Shown here: positions 1 through 9,668 of the stretch, piece after piece
Layout: each line of letters begins with the position of its first letter
How positions within the stretch are numbered: the stretch's first letter is position 1
Assembly: GCA_003240695.1 (NCBI GenBank)
Contig: QFNC01000001.1
Coordinates: 62,001-126,000, forward strand
Length of the DNA stretch: 64,000 nucleotides
Direction of reading: 5' to 3'
DNA from: Pseudoxanthomonas suwonensis
GTDB lineage: Bacteria; Pseudomonadota; Gammaproteobacteria; Xanthomonadales; Xanthomonadaceae
Notes under the pieces: model-generated
Told to the model about the DNA's origin: nothing
What the model saw: only the letters and a program-made list of their open reading frames with translations
Database searches by the model: none
Translations under genes and position numbers: made by a program

Positions 1-38
1 GGTCAGTGGGGGTCATGCGGGCGCGTGCCGGTCATGCA

Positions 39-767
39 TCACCAGCGAGGTGTCTTGCCGGTGCCGGCCTCGCGCTCGCGGTCGTACTGGCGCATGTCCT
101 CGCGGATGTGGGCGATGCGCTGGCGGCCCAGGGCATTGCGCTGCTCGTCCAGCAGCACGCCGTCCAGCAGTTCGGCCATGCGCTGCGCGGCCGGTTGCAT
201 CATTTCCCAGGCATCCAGCGCCGGCATCGGCGCGGGCAGGGTCAGGAAGAAGGCGATGGCCGGGGTTTCCATCGACTGGATCTCGCTCATGCGGAAACTG
301 CCCTGGTTCTGGATGTTGGCCACGCTGAACACCGGGCCGCGCTCCGGATGGCCTTCCACCAGCCGATGGAACACGTCCATGTGGCCGAAGGTCAGCCCCA
401 CCTTTTCCGCGGCCACCACGATGTCCGGCCCGTGCAGCACGTTGCCGGCGCGCGCGGCCACGTACAGGGTGACGATCTTGTCGAAGTCGTCTTCGACCCG
501 CTTGCCCAGATCGGCTGCCGACTGCGCGGCGGCGGTGCCGGCGGTGCGGTCGATCAGGTCCAGTTCGGCCTGCTGCACGGCGTCGCCGTCGTGGCCCAGT
601 GCGTCCAGAGCCTGCTGGCCCAGGGTGGGCTCGGTGCGGCTGCCGCGCTCGTCGGTCACGCGCCTGCCCTGGCCGCTGCGCGGCCGGGTGCCGATGTACC
701 AGATCGCCGCCATCAGCACCACGCCGGCCACCACGATGCCGATCCGCAACCACCACACGTCATTCAT
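39..767 (-). CDS. zipA: Cell division protein ZipA
   Basis: ZipA anchors FtsZ to the inner membrane during early septum assembly. The 242-residue product starts with one transmembrane helix (about residues 6-25) followed by basic residues, which fits the N-out single-pass topology of the family. A short charged linker leads to a C-terminal domain (about residues 100-235) with the pattern of the FtsZ-binding fold, including a conserved 'MSEIQSMETPAIAFFL' segment. It is shorter than the E. coli protein because the linker is short. It begins 16 bases after the end of smc on the same strand, so the two are probably one operon. Identification rests on the N-terminal anchor, the C-terminal pattern and this neighbour. 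Confidence 0.9.
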   Translation of the reverse strand: MNDVWWLRIGIVVAGVVLMAAIWYIGTRPRSGQGRRVTDERGSRTEPTLGQQALDALGHDGDAVQQAELDLIDRTAGTAAAQSAADLGKRVEDDFDKIVTLYVAARAGNVLHGPDIVVAAEKVGLTFGHMDVFHRLVEGHPERGPVFSVANIQNQGSFRMSEIQSMETPAIAFFLTLPAPMPALDAWEMMQPAAQRMAELLDGVLLDEQRNALGRQRIAHIREDMRQYDREREAGTGKTPRW

Positions 768-783
768 TCTGATGTCTCCACGA

Positions 784-3700
784 TCAGGCCGCGCCGGCCA
801 GGCGGGCCGCTTCGGCCAGGTCCACCGAGACCAGGCGGCTCACGCCCGGCTCGCGCATGGTCACCCCGGACAACTGCGTGGCCGCTTCCATCGTGGCCTT
901 GTTGTGGGTGACGAACAGGAACTGCACGGCTTCGCTCATTTCCTTCACCATGGTGGTGAAGCGGCCCACGTTGGCCTCGTCCAGCGGCGCGTCCACCTCG
1001 TCCAGCAGGCAGAACGGGGCCGGATTCAGGCGGAAGATCGCGAACACCAGCGCCACCGCGGTCATCGCCTTCTCGCCGCCGGACAGCAGCGAGATGTTCG
1101 ACACCCGCTTGCCCGGCGGTCGCGCCATGATCGCCACGCCGGTGTCCAGCAGGTCCTCGCCGGTCAGTTCCAGATAGCCGTGGCCACCGCCGAACAGGCG
1201 CGGATACAGCTCCTGCATGCCGGCGTTCACCTGGTCGAAGGTGTCCTTGAAGCGGCTGCGCGTTTCGCGGTCGATCTTGCGGATGGCGTCTTCCAGGGTG
1301 TCCAGCGCGGTGGTCAGGTCGCTGTGCTGCGCGTCCAGGTACTCCGCGCGCTGGGCGGCTTCGGCATGCTCGGCGATCGCGGCCAGGTTGACCGGTTCCA
1401 GCCGCCGCAGGCGCGCATCGAAATCGGTCACGGCCTTCTCCCATATGCCGGAGTCGGCATCGTCGGGCAGGGTGCCGATGACGGCATCCATTTCGAATCC
1501 CGCCTGCACCACAGCGTCGGACAGTTGCCCGGCCCGGATCGCCAGAGCCTGCTGGTCCAGCCGACGCTGGCCGATGGCCTCGCGCCGGGCGATGGCCTGT
1601 TCGTCGCGCTGCTGGCGGGTCTGCTCGAAGCCGCGCAGGTCGTTGTCGATGCCTTCCAGCGTGGCGCGTGCGGCGGCCAGCGCCTTGTCCACGATCACCC
1701 GCTGTTCCAGCGCGGCCTGCCGCTGCGCTTCCAGTTCCACGATCGGATCGTCGCCGCTGGCCAGTTGCGCGGTCAGTTCGCCCAGCCGCGTGTCCAGCTG
1801 TCCGCGCTGCCCGCCCATGCGCTGCAGCGACTGCGCCAGCGCCGTCTCCTGCGCACGCTGCGATTCCAGGGTCAGTGCCAGCGCGTGCGCGGCGTCGCGC
1901 GAGCTGCGGGCGGCATTGCGGGCAGCGTCGCGGGCCTCGGTCAGGCCGCGGCGTTCGCTATCCAACTGCTGGCGTGCGGTTTCCAGGTCGGCCATTCGGC
2001 CCACGGCCTGCTCCAGCCGGCTGCGGGCTTCGCGGGCCTGCTCGCGGGCGGTGTCCAGCAGCTGCTGCAGCTGCGTGCTTTCCGAATCGATCCGCTCGAT
2101 GCGGGCGCGGGCCGATTCCAGCTTGCCCTGCTGGCTTTGCAGCTGGCCGGCCAGTTCGGACACGGCGCGGTGCGCCTGATACAGGCTGCGCTGCGCGTCC
2201 TCGCGCTGCTGTTCGGCCTGCAGGGCCTGTTCGCGGCCCTGGGCCAGGCGCTGCTCCAGCGCGGTTTCGCGCTCCTGCAGCGCCGCGATGCCCTCGCGCA
2301 GGGCGTGAATCTCCTTCTCACGCAGCAGGGCGCCCTGCTTGGCGGCGCCGGAGCGGGTGACCCGCACCCAGCCCGTACCCAGGCGTTCGCCGGAACGGGT
2401 GATGATCGAATCGCCATCGCCCAGCTGCGGCAGCAGCTGCCGTGCCTGGACCAGATCGTCGGCCACGTGCAGATGCGCCAGCAACCGGCGAATCGCGGCC
2501 GGGCCCTGCACCTTCGCTGCCAGCGAAGTGGCGGGGAAGGCGGCATCGTCCGGATCGGGCGACACCAGCGTCAGTCGGCCTTCCTGCAGCGCGCCCAGCG
2601 CTTCCACCAGCGTTTCCGGCGACTGCGCCAGCACGCCTTCGATCATCAGCCCCAGTGCGGACTCCACCGCGGTTTCCCAACCCGGTTCCACGGTCAACGC
2701 TTCGCCGACGCGGCTGGCCGAATCCAGGCCGTGCTGCTGCAGCCACTGCATCGCCGCGCCCTGCTCCTGACCCAAGGCGGCGTGCTGCAGGGTTTCCAGC
2801 GAGGCCAGCCGGCCGCGTTGTTCCTGCGCCTGCTTGCGCACCTCGGCCAGTTCGGCCTGGGCGGCGCGCGATTCGTCCTGCAGTGCCTGCACGGCCTGCG
2901 TGCGGGCCTCCACGTCGGCGGCCAGCGCATCCAGCGACAGGGTCTGCTCCTCGTGGCGTTCCACCAGCGCGGCATGCGCATCGGCCAGCAGGTCCAGGTC
3001 GAAGCCGGCGCGTTCGCCCGCCAGCGCCTCGCGGCGACGGTCGGCGTCCAGCGCCTGTCGATCCAGGTATTCCACCTTGGTGCGTTCCACCTCGCCGGCA
3101 CGGGCGGCTTCGCCCTGCTCGCGGCCATGGGCTTCCCAGCGCAGTTGCCAATCGGCCAGCGCGGCTTCCGCCTCGTGCAGGCTGTCCTGGCGCAGCGCAT
3201 CGTCGGCGCGCAGTTCTTCCAGCCGCGGCAGCGCATCGGCCATGGCCGTGCGCAATTCCTGCAGCCGGGATTCGTCGCCGCTGATGTGCGCGGCCAGCTC
3301 GCTCAGTGCCGATTCGGCTTCCTCGCGCGAACGCTGCAGCCGCGCGCCCAGTTCCTTCTGGTGGGTGATCTGCTGCTCCACGCGCGCCAGGGTGCCGCCG
3401 ACCTCGTACACCGCGGCCTGGGCCTTGCCCAGTTCGGCATTGGCAGCGTCGCGGCGCACGCGGCCGGTTTCCAGCTCGCGTTCGGCCTCGCGCTGTTCGG
3501 CGATCAGCTGCTGCAGGCGCGTTTCCTCCTGATCCAGCTGCTCGTGCAGCTGCTTCAGCTGCGCATCCAGGGTGCGGAATTCCAGTGCCTTCCACTCGGC
3601 ATCCTTGATCCGGCGTTCGGCCTGGATCGCGGTGTACTGCTCGGCCTGTTTCGCCTGCCGGGCCAGGTGCTGCAGCTGCTTGCCGATTTCCTCGCGCAGG

Positions 3701-4287
3701 TCGTTCAGGCGGTCCAGGTTCTCGCGGGTGTGGCGGATGCGGGTTTCGGTTTCGCGGCGGCGTTCCTTGTACTTGGAAATGCCGGCGGCTTCCTCCAGGT
3801 ACACCCGCAGGTCTTCCGGGCGCGCCTCGATGATCTGCGAGATCATCCCCTGTTCGATGATGGAATAGCTGCGCGGCCCCAGCCCGGTGCCCAGGAACAG
3901 GTCGGTGATGTCGCGCCGGCGGCACTTGGTGCCGTTCAGCGAATAGGTGCTCTGGCCGTCGCGGCTGACCACGCGCTTGACCGAGATCTCGTTGAACGCG
4001 GCGAACTCGCCGGTGATGGTGTGGTCGCTGTTGTCGAACACCAGTTCCACCATCGCCTGCGACACCGGCTTGCGCGCGGACGAGCCGGAAAAAATGACGT
4101 CGGTCAGCGAATCGCCGCGCAGGCGGCTGGCCGAGGATTCGCCCATCACCCAGCGCACCGCATCGATGATGTTGCTCTTGCCGCAGCCGTTGGGGCCCAC
4201 CACGCCGGTCATGTTGGTGGGCAGGTGCAGCGTGGTCGGGTCCACGAAGGACTTGAAACCGGACAATTTGATGGTGGACAGGCGCAT
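784..4287 (-). CDS. smc: Chromosome segregation protein SMC
   Basis: SMC is the ATPase subunit of the bacterial condensin that organises and segregates chromosomes. The product (1,167 residues) has the head-coil-hinge-coil-head layout: an N-terminal 'MRLSTIKLSGFKSFVDPT' start and Walker A 'GPNGCGKSNI', long Gln/Glu/Arg/Ala-rich coiled coils, a central hinge, and a C-terminal ABC signature 'LLSGGEKAMTAVAL' followed by Walker B 'CLLDEVDAPLD'. The frame is open about 66 codons further upstream, but the conserved family N-terminus fixes the start at 4287. Repetitive coiled-coil DNA produces long spurious open frames on the opposite strand. It is divergent from ligA and is followed by zipA. Confidence 0.97.
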   Translation of the reverse strand: MRLSTIKLSGFKSFVDPTTLHLPTNMTGVVGPNGCGKSNIIDAVRWVMGESSASRLRGDSLTDVIFSGSSARKPVSQAMVELVFDNSDHTITGEFAAFNEISVKRVVSRDGQSTYSLNGTKCRRRDITDLFLGTGLGPRSYSIIEQGMISQIIEARPEDLRVYLEEAAGISKYKERRRETETRIRHTRENLDRLNDLREEIGKQLQHLARQAKQAEQYTAIQAERRIKDAEWKALEFRTLDAQLKQLHEQLDQEETRLQQLIAEQREAERELETGRVRRDAANAELGKAQAAVYEVGGTLARVEQQITHQKELGARLQRSREEAESALSELAAHISGDESRLQELRTAMADALPRLEELRADDALRQDSLHEAEAALADWQLRWEAHGREQGEAARAGEVERTKVEYLDRQALDADRRREALAGERAGFDLDLLADAHAALVERHEEQTLSLDALAADVEARTQAVQALQDESRAAQAELAEVRKQAQEQRGRLASLETLQHAALGQEQGAAMQWLQQHGLDSASRVGEALTVEPGWETAVESALGLMIEGVLAQSPETLVEALGALQEGRLTLVSPDPDDAAFPATSLAAKVQGPAAIRRLLAHLHVADDLVQARQLLPQLGDGDSIITRSGERLGTGWVRVTRSGAAKQGALLREKEIHALREGIAALQERETALEQRLAQGREQALQAEQQREDAQRSLYQAHRAVSELAGQLQSQQGKLESARARIERIDSESTQLQQLLDTAREQAREARSRLEQAVGRMADLETARQQLDSERRGLTEARDAARNAARSSRDAAHALALTLESQRAQETALAQSLQRMGGQRGQLDTRLGELTAQLASGDDPIVELEAQRQAALEQRVIVDKALAAARATLEGIDNDLRGFEQTRQQRDEQAIARREAIGQRRLDQQALAIRAGQLSDAVVQAGFEMDAVIGTLPDDADSGIWEKAVTDFDARLRRLEPVNLAAIAEHAEAAQRAEYLDAQHSDLTTALDTLEDAIRKIDRETRSRFKDTFDQVNAGMQELYPRLFGGGHGYLELTGEDLLDTGVAIMARPPGKRVSNISLLSGGEKAMTAVALVFAIFRLNPAPFCLLDEVDAPLDEANVGRFTTMVKEMSEAVQFLFVTHNKATMEAATQLSGVTMREPGVSRLVSVDLAEAARLAGAA

Positions 4288-4499
4288 TCGGGGCAGGGCA
4301 GACGATCCGGCGGCCGGTCGGGGGTACGTCCCCGCCGAGGTGAACGCGGCAGGATACCGCATGGCCGGACCGGACGGTGTGCTCCTGCGGCGTATGGCCA
4401 AGGCTGGATGCAGCAAAAAACGGCTCGAAGAAGGCTCGACGCACGTCGCTGCCGGCTGCCGGCAGCGGCCTCGTCGTCGGTCCAAGCGATAATGGCGGC

Positions 4500-6599
4500 A
4501 TGACTGCCGCTTCCGACCGCATCGCCGAGCTGCGCCGGCGCATCCGCGATGCCAACCATCGCTACTACGTGCTGGACGATCCGGACCTGCCGGACGCCGA
4601 CTACGATGCGCTGCTGCGCGAGTTGCAGGTGCTGGAAGCCGCCCATCCCGAACTGGTGGATGCCGATTCGCCCACGCAGCGGGTCGGCAATGCCCCGGCG
4701 GCCGCCTTCGCCTCGGTCACCCATGCCGTGCCGATGCTGTCGCTGGCCAATGCGTTCGAGGACGCGGACGTGGCCGAGTTCGTCGAACGCATCGCGCGCG
4801 AAACCGGCGATTCCGCGCCGGTGTTCTCGCTGGAACCCAAGTTCGATGGCCTGGCGGTGAGTCTGCGCTACGAACATGGGCGCTTCGTGCGCGGCGCCAC
4901 CCGCGGCGATGGCAGCACCGGCGAGGATGTCACCGCCAACCTGCGCACGGTGAAATCGGTGCCGCTGCGCTTGCTGGGGGATGCCCCGGCGGTGCTGGAG
5001 GTGCGCGGCGAGATCATCATGCCCAAGGCCGATTTCGATGCTTACAACGCCACCGCGCTGGCCAACGGCTGGAAAACCCTGGCCAATCCACGCAACGGCG
5101 CAGCCGGCAGTCTGCGCCAACTGGATCCGCGCATCAGCGCACGCCGTCCGCTGGCCTTCTTCGCCTATGGCCTGGGCGAGGTCTCATGGACCGGTGGCGA
5201 TGACGACCGATTGCCGCCCACCCATTCGCAGACATTGAACTGGCTGCGCGATCTGGGACTGCCGGTCAGTCGCGAAGCGAGCACTGCCGCAGGGCTGGAC
5301 GGCCTGCTGGCCTATTACGCCGACATCGGCGCACGCCGCGATGCCTTGCCCTGGGACATCGACGGCGTGGTGTACAAGCTGGACCGGTTCGATCAACAGC
5401 GCGCCATGGGTTTCGTGTCGCGCGCGCCGCGCTGGGCCATCGCGCACAAGTTTCCCGCGCAGGAAGCGAGCACCGTGGTGGAGTCGATCGAGGTGAACGT
5501 GGGCCGCACCGGTGCGGTCACGCCATGGGCGCTGATGCAGCCGGTGCACGTGGGCGGCGTCACCGTCACCCGCGCCACGCTGCACAACGCCGATCACGTG
5601 GCCCGGCTGGACGTGCGTCCGGGCGATACCGTGATCGTGCGGCGTGCCGGCGACGTGATTCCCGAGGTGGTCCGGGTGGTCGACGGCCAACGTCCGCTCG
5701 CAGCGGATGGCCAGCCGCTGCACCCACCGTACCGTCTGCCGGACACTTGCCCGGTGTGCGGCTCCGCGGTGGAACGCGTGGGCGATGAAGTGGTGGCCCG
5801 CTGCAGCGGCGGCCTGTTCTGCCCTGCGCAGCAGGTGCAGGCGCTGTTCCATTTCGCGTCGCGTCGGGCGATGGACATCGCCGGATTGGGCGAGCGTTTC
5901 GCCGAAGCCCTGGTGGAATTCGGCTACGTGCGCAGCGTGGCCGATCTGTACCGCCTGCAGCTGTCCGATCTGCTGGAGATGAAGCGCCGCGCCGACGAAC
6001 GCGACGGCGTGCTGCCGGAAACGGTGAAAGCCGGCAAGATCGCCAGTCGCTGGGCCGACAACCTGATCGCGGCCATCGCCGCCAGCCGCAGCACCACGCT
6101 GGATCGGCTGCTGTACGCGCTGGGCATCCGCGACGTGGGGGAGGCCACCGCCAAGACCCTGGCCCGCCACTTCGGATCGCTCGATGCCCTGCTGGCCGCC
6201 GACGAAGCCGCTTTACGCGACGTGCCCGACGTGGGCCCGGTGATGGCGGCGCACATCGCCCATTTCTTCGCCCAGCCGCACAACCGCGAGGTGATCGCCG
6301 CGCTGCGGCAGCATGGCGTTCACTGGCCCGAACAGGCGCCGCGCCGTGCGATGGAAGGCCCGTTGAGCGGCACCACGGTGGTGCTGACCGGCGGCCTGGC
6401 CAGCATGACCCGCGAGGTCGCCGGCGACCGTCTCGAAGCATTGGGCGCGAAACTCAGCGGCAGCGTGTCGAAGAAGACCGGGCTGGTCATCGCCGGCGAC
6501 GCAGCCGGCAGCAAACTGGCCAAGGCGCAGGAGCTGGGCCTGACCATCTGGGACGAAGCCGCCTTGCTCGCGTTCCTGGAGCAGCATGCATCCGCCTGA
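4500..6599 (+). CDS. ligA: NAD-dependent DNA ligase LigA
   Basis: LigA seals nicks in replication and repair using NAD+. The 699-residue product contains an N-terminal Ia/adenylation region with adenylated Lys114 in the KFDG motif, an OB fold, a four-Cys zinc finger ('CPVCGSAV' and later 'CSGGLFCPA'), helix-hairpin-helix repeats ('LYALGIRDVGEATAKTLA') and a C-terminal BRCT domain ('GTTVVLTGGLASMTRE'). The start ATG at 4500 gives the usual 'DRIAELRRRI' N-terminus, although the frame is open further upstream. It diverges from smc across about 210 bases and its last 14 bases overlap the start of epmA, so translation of the two is probably coupled. Confidence 0.97.
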   Translation: MTAASDRIAELRRRIRDANHRYYVLDDPDLPDADYDALLRELQVLEAAHPELVDADSPTQRVGNAPAAAFASVTHAVPMLSLANAFEDADVAEFVERIARETGDSAPVFSLEPKFDGLAVSLRYEHGRFVRGATRGDGSTGEDVTANLRTVKSVPLRLLGDAPAVLEVRGEIIMPKADFDAYNATALANGWKTLANPRNGAAGSLRQLDPRISARRPLAFFAYGLGEVSWTGGDDDRLPPTHSQTLNWLRDLGLPVSREASTAAGLDGLLAYYADIGARRDALPWDIDGVVYKLDRFDQQRAMGFVSRAPRWAIAHKFPAQEASTVVESIEVNVGRTGAVTPWALMQPVHVGGVTVTRATLHNADHVARLDVRPGDTVIVRRAGDVIPEVVRVVDGQRPLAADGQPLHPPYRLPDTCPVCGSAVERVGDEVVARCSGGLFCPAQQVQALFHFASRRAMDIAGLGERFAEALVEFGYVRSVADLYRLQLSDLLEMKRRADERDGVLPETVKAGKIASRWADNLIAAIAASRSTTLDRLLYALGIRDVGEATAKTLARHFGSLDALLAADEAALRDVPDVGPVMAAHIAHFFAQPHNREVIAALRQHGVHWPEQAPRRAMEGPLSGTTVVLTGGLASMTREVAGDRLEALGAKLSGSVSKKTGLVIAGDAAGSKLAKAQELGLTIWDEAALLAFLEQHASA

Positions 6600-7566
6600 C
6601 GACTGGTCGCCAAGCGCGACGCATGCCGCATTGCGGTTGCGCGCGCAGTTGTACGCGCTGATGCGCCGCCATTTCGCCGAGCAGGGCGTCATCGAAGTGG
6701 AAACGCCGGTGCTGTCGGTCGCGGGCAACACCGAGCCGAACATCGCCTCGTTTTCGCTGTCGTTTTCCGGTCGCGTCGACGGCGGGCCGCGCACGCGCTG
6801 GCTGCGCACCTCGCCCGAGCACGCGCTGAAGAGGCTGCTGGCCTCGGGGTTCGGCGACTGCTACGAACTGGGCCGGGTGTTCCGTGATGGCGAAGCGGGC
6901 ATTCGCCACAACCCCGATTTCACCCTGCTGGAGTGGTACCGCGTCGGCTGGGATCACCACCGGCTGGCCCAGGAAACCGTGCAGCTGGTGCAGCAGGCGC
7001 TGGCGTTGTGCGGGCGCACGGCCGAGGTGAACGAGTGCACGTATGCCGAGCTGTACCGGCAGGCGCTCGGCGTGGATGCGTTCGCTGACAGCGAGCAACG
7101 CTTGCAGCAGGCGATGGGCGAGGTGCACATCGATCCGGACGGCCTGAGCCGCGACGACTGGCTGGACCTGTTGATGACCCATCGCATCCAGCCTGCATTC
7201 CCGGCGGATCGCATCACCGTGGTGCACGATTTCCCCGCATCGCAATGCGCCCTGGCGCGCATCCGTCACGATGTGCATCCGGTGGCCGAACGCTTCGAAC
7301 TGTATCTGGGGCCGCTGGAACTGGCCAACGGCTATCACGAACTGGTCGATGCCGACGAGCAGACGCGGCGCTTCCATCACGATCTGCAACGGCGCACGGC
7401 GCGCGATCTGCCGCAGCCGCCGGTGGATGATCGCTTCCTGCAGGCGCTGCAGGCCGGTTTGCCGGCCTGTGCCGGCGTGGCCCTGGGTGTGGACCGATTG
7501 TTGATGGCGATGCTGGGCACCGACCGCATCGCCGACGTACTGGCCTTCGAGTGGCTCCGTGCCTGA
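6586..7566 (+). CDS. epmA: EF-P-lysine ligase EpmA (PoxA/GenX)
   Basis: EpmA is a class II lysyl-tRNA-synthetase paralogue that attaches (R)-beta-lysine to a conserved lysine of elongation factor P, helping ribosomes through polyproline. The 326-residue product covers only the synthetase catalytic domain and lacks the anticodon-binding OB domain, as expected. Visible class II motifs are 'FAEQGVIEVETPVLS' (motif 1), 'FRDGEAGIRHNPDFTLLEW' (motif 2) and 'GVALGVDRLLMAML' (motif 3). The start overlaps the last 14 bases of ligA. No efp or epmB gene is in the window. Confidence 0.93.
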   Translation: MHPPDDWSPSATHAALRLRAQLYALMRRHFAEQGVIEVETPVLSVAGNTEPNIASFSLSFSGRVDGGPRTRWLRTSPEHALKRLLASGFGDCYELGRVFRDGEAGIRHNPDFTLLEWYRVGWDHHRLAQETVQLVQQALALCGRTAEVNECTYAELYRQALGVDAFADSEQRLQQAMGEVHIDPDGLSRDDWLDLLMTHRIQPAFPADRITVVHDFPASQCALARIRHDVHPVAERFELYLGPLELANGYHELVDADEQTRRFHHDLQRRTARDLPQPPVDDRFLQALQAGLPACAGVALGVDRLLMAMLGTDRIADVLAFEWLRA

Positions 7567-7684
7567 ACGGATCTTGCATGCAAATGGTGGCGTGTTACCG
7601 GCAACGGCCGGATTGATGCCGCATTCATGCCGACCGGGCAATGCTCGGCAGCAACATCATCACCGCTCATTCGAGGAGACGACC

Positions 7685-8485
7685 ATGCGTATCGCCGCCA
7701 TTCTTTCCGTCCTGGGGCTGGCCGTCGGCAGCGTCATGGCCGGTTCGGCCTCGGCCCAGTACTACGGCAATGATCGCTACGGCTACGGCAAAAACGACAC
7801 CGTGCGTTGCGAATCCCTCGATGGTCGCCGCAATTACTGCAGCACGCCGCGCAACGCACGCGTGGAACTGGCCCGTCAGCTGTCGCGCTCGGCCTGCGTG
7901 TCCGGCCGCACCTGGGGCACCGATCGCAATGGCGTGTGGGTGGATCAGGGTTGCCGTGCCGATTTCGTGGTGTCCGGCCATGGCTACGGACGCGACCGCG
8001 ACTGGCGCAACGGTTGGGAATACGGCAATCGGGGCAATGGCTACGGACAGGGCCAGACGATCCGCTGCGAATCCGAAGGCGGCCGCATGCGCACCTGCGG
8101 GGTGAACATGGCCGGCAACGTGCAGCTGGTGCGGCAGTTGTCCAGCAGCCGCTGCGTGGAAGGCCAAAGCTGGGGCGTGAATCGCCAGGGCATCTGGGTC
8201 GACCAGGGCTGTCGCGCGGATTTCGTGGTGAACCCCGGTCGTCGCGGTTACGGCGACCGGCCGGGTTACGGATACGGCAATGACGGTTACGGTGCAGACA
8301 ATCTGGTGCGCTGCGAATCGCAGGGCGACCGCTACACCGATTGCCGCATTCCCAATGGCGTGAGCCGCGTGCAACTGGTGCGCACGCTGTCGCGCTCGGC
8401 CTGCGTGGAAGGCAGCAGCTGGGGCTTCCGCAACGGCCAGATCTGGGTCAACAACGGTTGCCGCGGCGAATTCGCCCTGTACTGA
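7685..8485 (+). CDS. Secreted DUF3011 protein with three repeats
   Basis: This 266-residue protein has a clear signal peptide (about residues 1-22, ending ASA-Q) and then three tandem repeats of about 60 residues that match DUF3011. Each repeat begins 'VRCES', contains 'VQLVRQLS' or a variant, then 'W' plus a conserved 'GIWVDQGCRADF' segment, with two or three Cys per repeat that could form disulfides. Gly/Tyr-rich linkers join the repeats. The start is chosen for the signal peptide and a preceding 'GAGGA' ribosome site. The family is common in Xanthomonadaceae and its function is unknown. A strong hairpin follows the stop. Confidence 0.85.
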   Translation: MRIAAILSVLGLAVGSVMAGSASAQYYGNDRYGYGKNDTVRCESLDGRRNYCSTPRNARVELARQLSRSACVSGRTWGTDRNGVWVDQGCRADFVVSGHGYGRDRDWRNGWEYGNRGNGYGQGQTIRCESEGGRMRTCGVNMAGNVQLVRQLSSSRCVEGQSWGVNRQGIWVDQGCRADFVVNPGRRGYGDRPGYGYGNDGYGADNLVRCESQGDRYTDCRIPNGVSRVQLVRTLSRSACVEGSSWGFRNGQIWVNNGCRGEFALY

Positions 8486-8512
8486 GCCATTCGGCAGTCG
8501 TTCCACCATCCA

Positions 8513-8540
8513 GGCAGGCCGCCGCGAGGCGGCCTGTTCT
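8513..8540 (+). terminator. Probable terminator after the DUF3011 gene
   Basis: An 8-bp perfect stem (AGGCCGCC / GGCGGCCT) with a GCGA tetraloop at 8516-8535 is followed by a short T-containing tract. It lies 30 bases after the DUF3011 stop codon. The T-run is weak, so termination may be partial. Confidence 0.6.
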
Positions 8541-8588
8541 GCCGTCTGCGTACAATGCACATGCGCTTTTTCGCAGAGATCGCCTTCG

Positions 8589-9668
8589 ATGTCCGACATG
8601 CCCGCTTCGCCAGCCATCGACTACGCACGCTATGACCGCATCCGGCCGTTGCGCTGGACCGGCGATGCGCTGGAACTGCTGGATCAACGCCAGTTGCCGT
8701 TCGTGGTGGACAGCGTGCGTGCAGCCAACAGCGCTGCCGTGGCCGACGCCATCCATGCGCTGGTCGTGCGCGGTGCCCCGGCGATCGGCATCGCGGCCGC
8801 GTGGGGCACAGTGCTGGCCGCACGATCGATCGATGCCGCCGACGGTGCGCAGGCTGCAGTGCTGCTGGATCCGGCCCTGCAACGCCTGAATGCCGCTCGC
8901 CCCACGGCGGTGAACCTGGCCTGGGCATTGGCGCGCATGCGGCATACGGCGGCCACTGCCGGGCCCGACTGGCGCGAGGAGCTGGAACGCGAGGCCCAAG
9001 CCATCGCCGACGAGGATCTGGCCGCCAATCGCGCCATGGGCGTGGCCGGCGCGGCATTGATCGAACCGGGCAGTGGCGTGCTGACCCATTGCAACACCGG
9101 ATCGCTGGCCACGGCCGGTTTCGGCACCGCACTGGGCGTGATCCGCGCCGGTGTGGCCCAGGGGCGCATCGCCGCCGTTTTTGCCGGCGAAACCCGTCCC
9201 TGGAACCAGGGCGCGCGGCTGACGGTGTGGGAGCTGCAGCAGGACGGCATCCCCGCCACCCTGATCGCCGATGCCGCCGCTGCGCATCTGATGAAATCCG
9301 GCCGCGTGCAATGGGTCATCGTCGGTGCCGACCGCATCTGTGCCAATGGCGATGTCGCCAACAAGATCGGCACCTGCCAACTGGCGATCGTCGCGAAATA
9401 CCACGGCGTGAAATTCATGGTGGTGGCGCCGTCGTCCACCGTCGACATGGCCACCGCCAGCGGCGAGCGGATCGAGATCGAGGAGCGCGATCCGGCCGAA
9501 TTGCTCACCCACCGCGGCCAGCGCACGGTGGCCGACGGCGTGCATGCCTGGAATCCGGTGTTCGATGTCACCCCGCACACGCTGATCGATGCCATCGTCA
9601 CCGAGCGCGGCGTGGTGCTGCAGCCGGATGCCGAAGCGATGCGTCGCTGCTTTGCTTCCGGGGCATGA
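8589..9668 (+). CDS. mtnA: S-methyl-5-thioribose-1-phosphate isomerase MtnA
   Basis: MtnA converts methylthioribose-1-phosphate to methylthioribulose-1-phosphate in the methionine salvage pathway. The 359-residue product shows the family motifs 'VVRGAPAIGIAAAWG', 'LTHCNTGSLATAGFGTALG' with the catalytic Cys, and 'GADRICANGDVANKIGT' with the catalytic Asp. Length is typical. Its TGA overlaps the ATG of the following peptidase gene (ATGA), so the two were probably co-translated before the peptidase gene decayed. No other methionine-salvage gene is in the window. Confidence 0.95.
   Translation: MSDMPASPAIDYARYDRIRPLRWTGDALELLDQRQLPFVVDSVRAANSAAVADAIHALVVRGAPAIGIAAAWGTVLAARSIDAADGAQAAVLLDPALQRLNAARPTAVNLAWALARMRHTAATAGPDWREELEREAQAIADEDLAANRAMGVAGAALIEPGSGVLTHCNTGSLATAGFGTALGVIRAGVAQGRIAAVFAGETRPWNQGARLTVWELQQDGIPATLIADAAAAHLMKSGRVQWVIVGADRICANGDVANKIGTCQLAIVAKYHGVKFMVVAPSSTVDMATASGERIEIEERDPAELLTHRGQRTVADGVHAWNPVFDVTPHTLIDAIVTERGVVLQPDAEAMRRCFASGA

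Noticed and set aside
25..4503. Very long plus-strand open frame opposite smc
   Set aside because: It is the antisense of the smc coiled coil; the Gln/Leu-rich composition is the reverse reading of repetitive codons, and smc motifs are on the minus strand.
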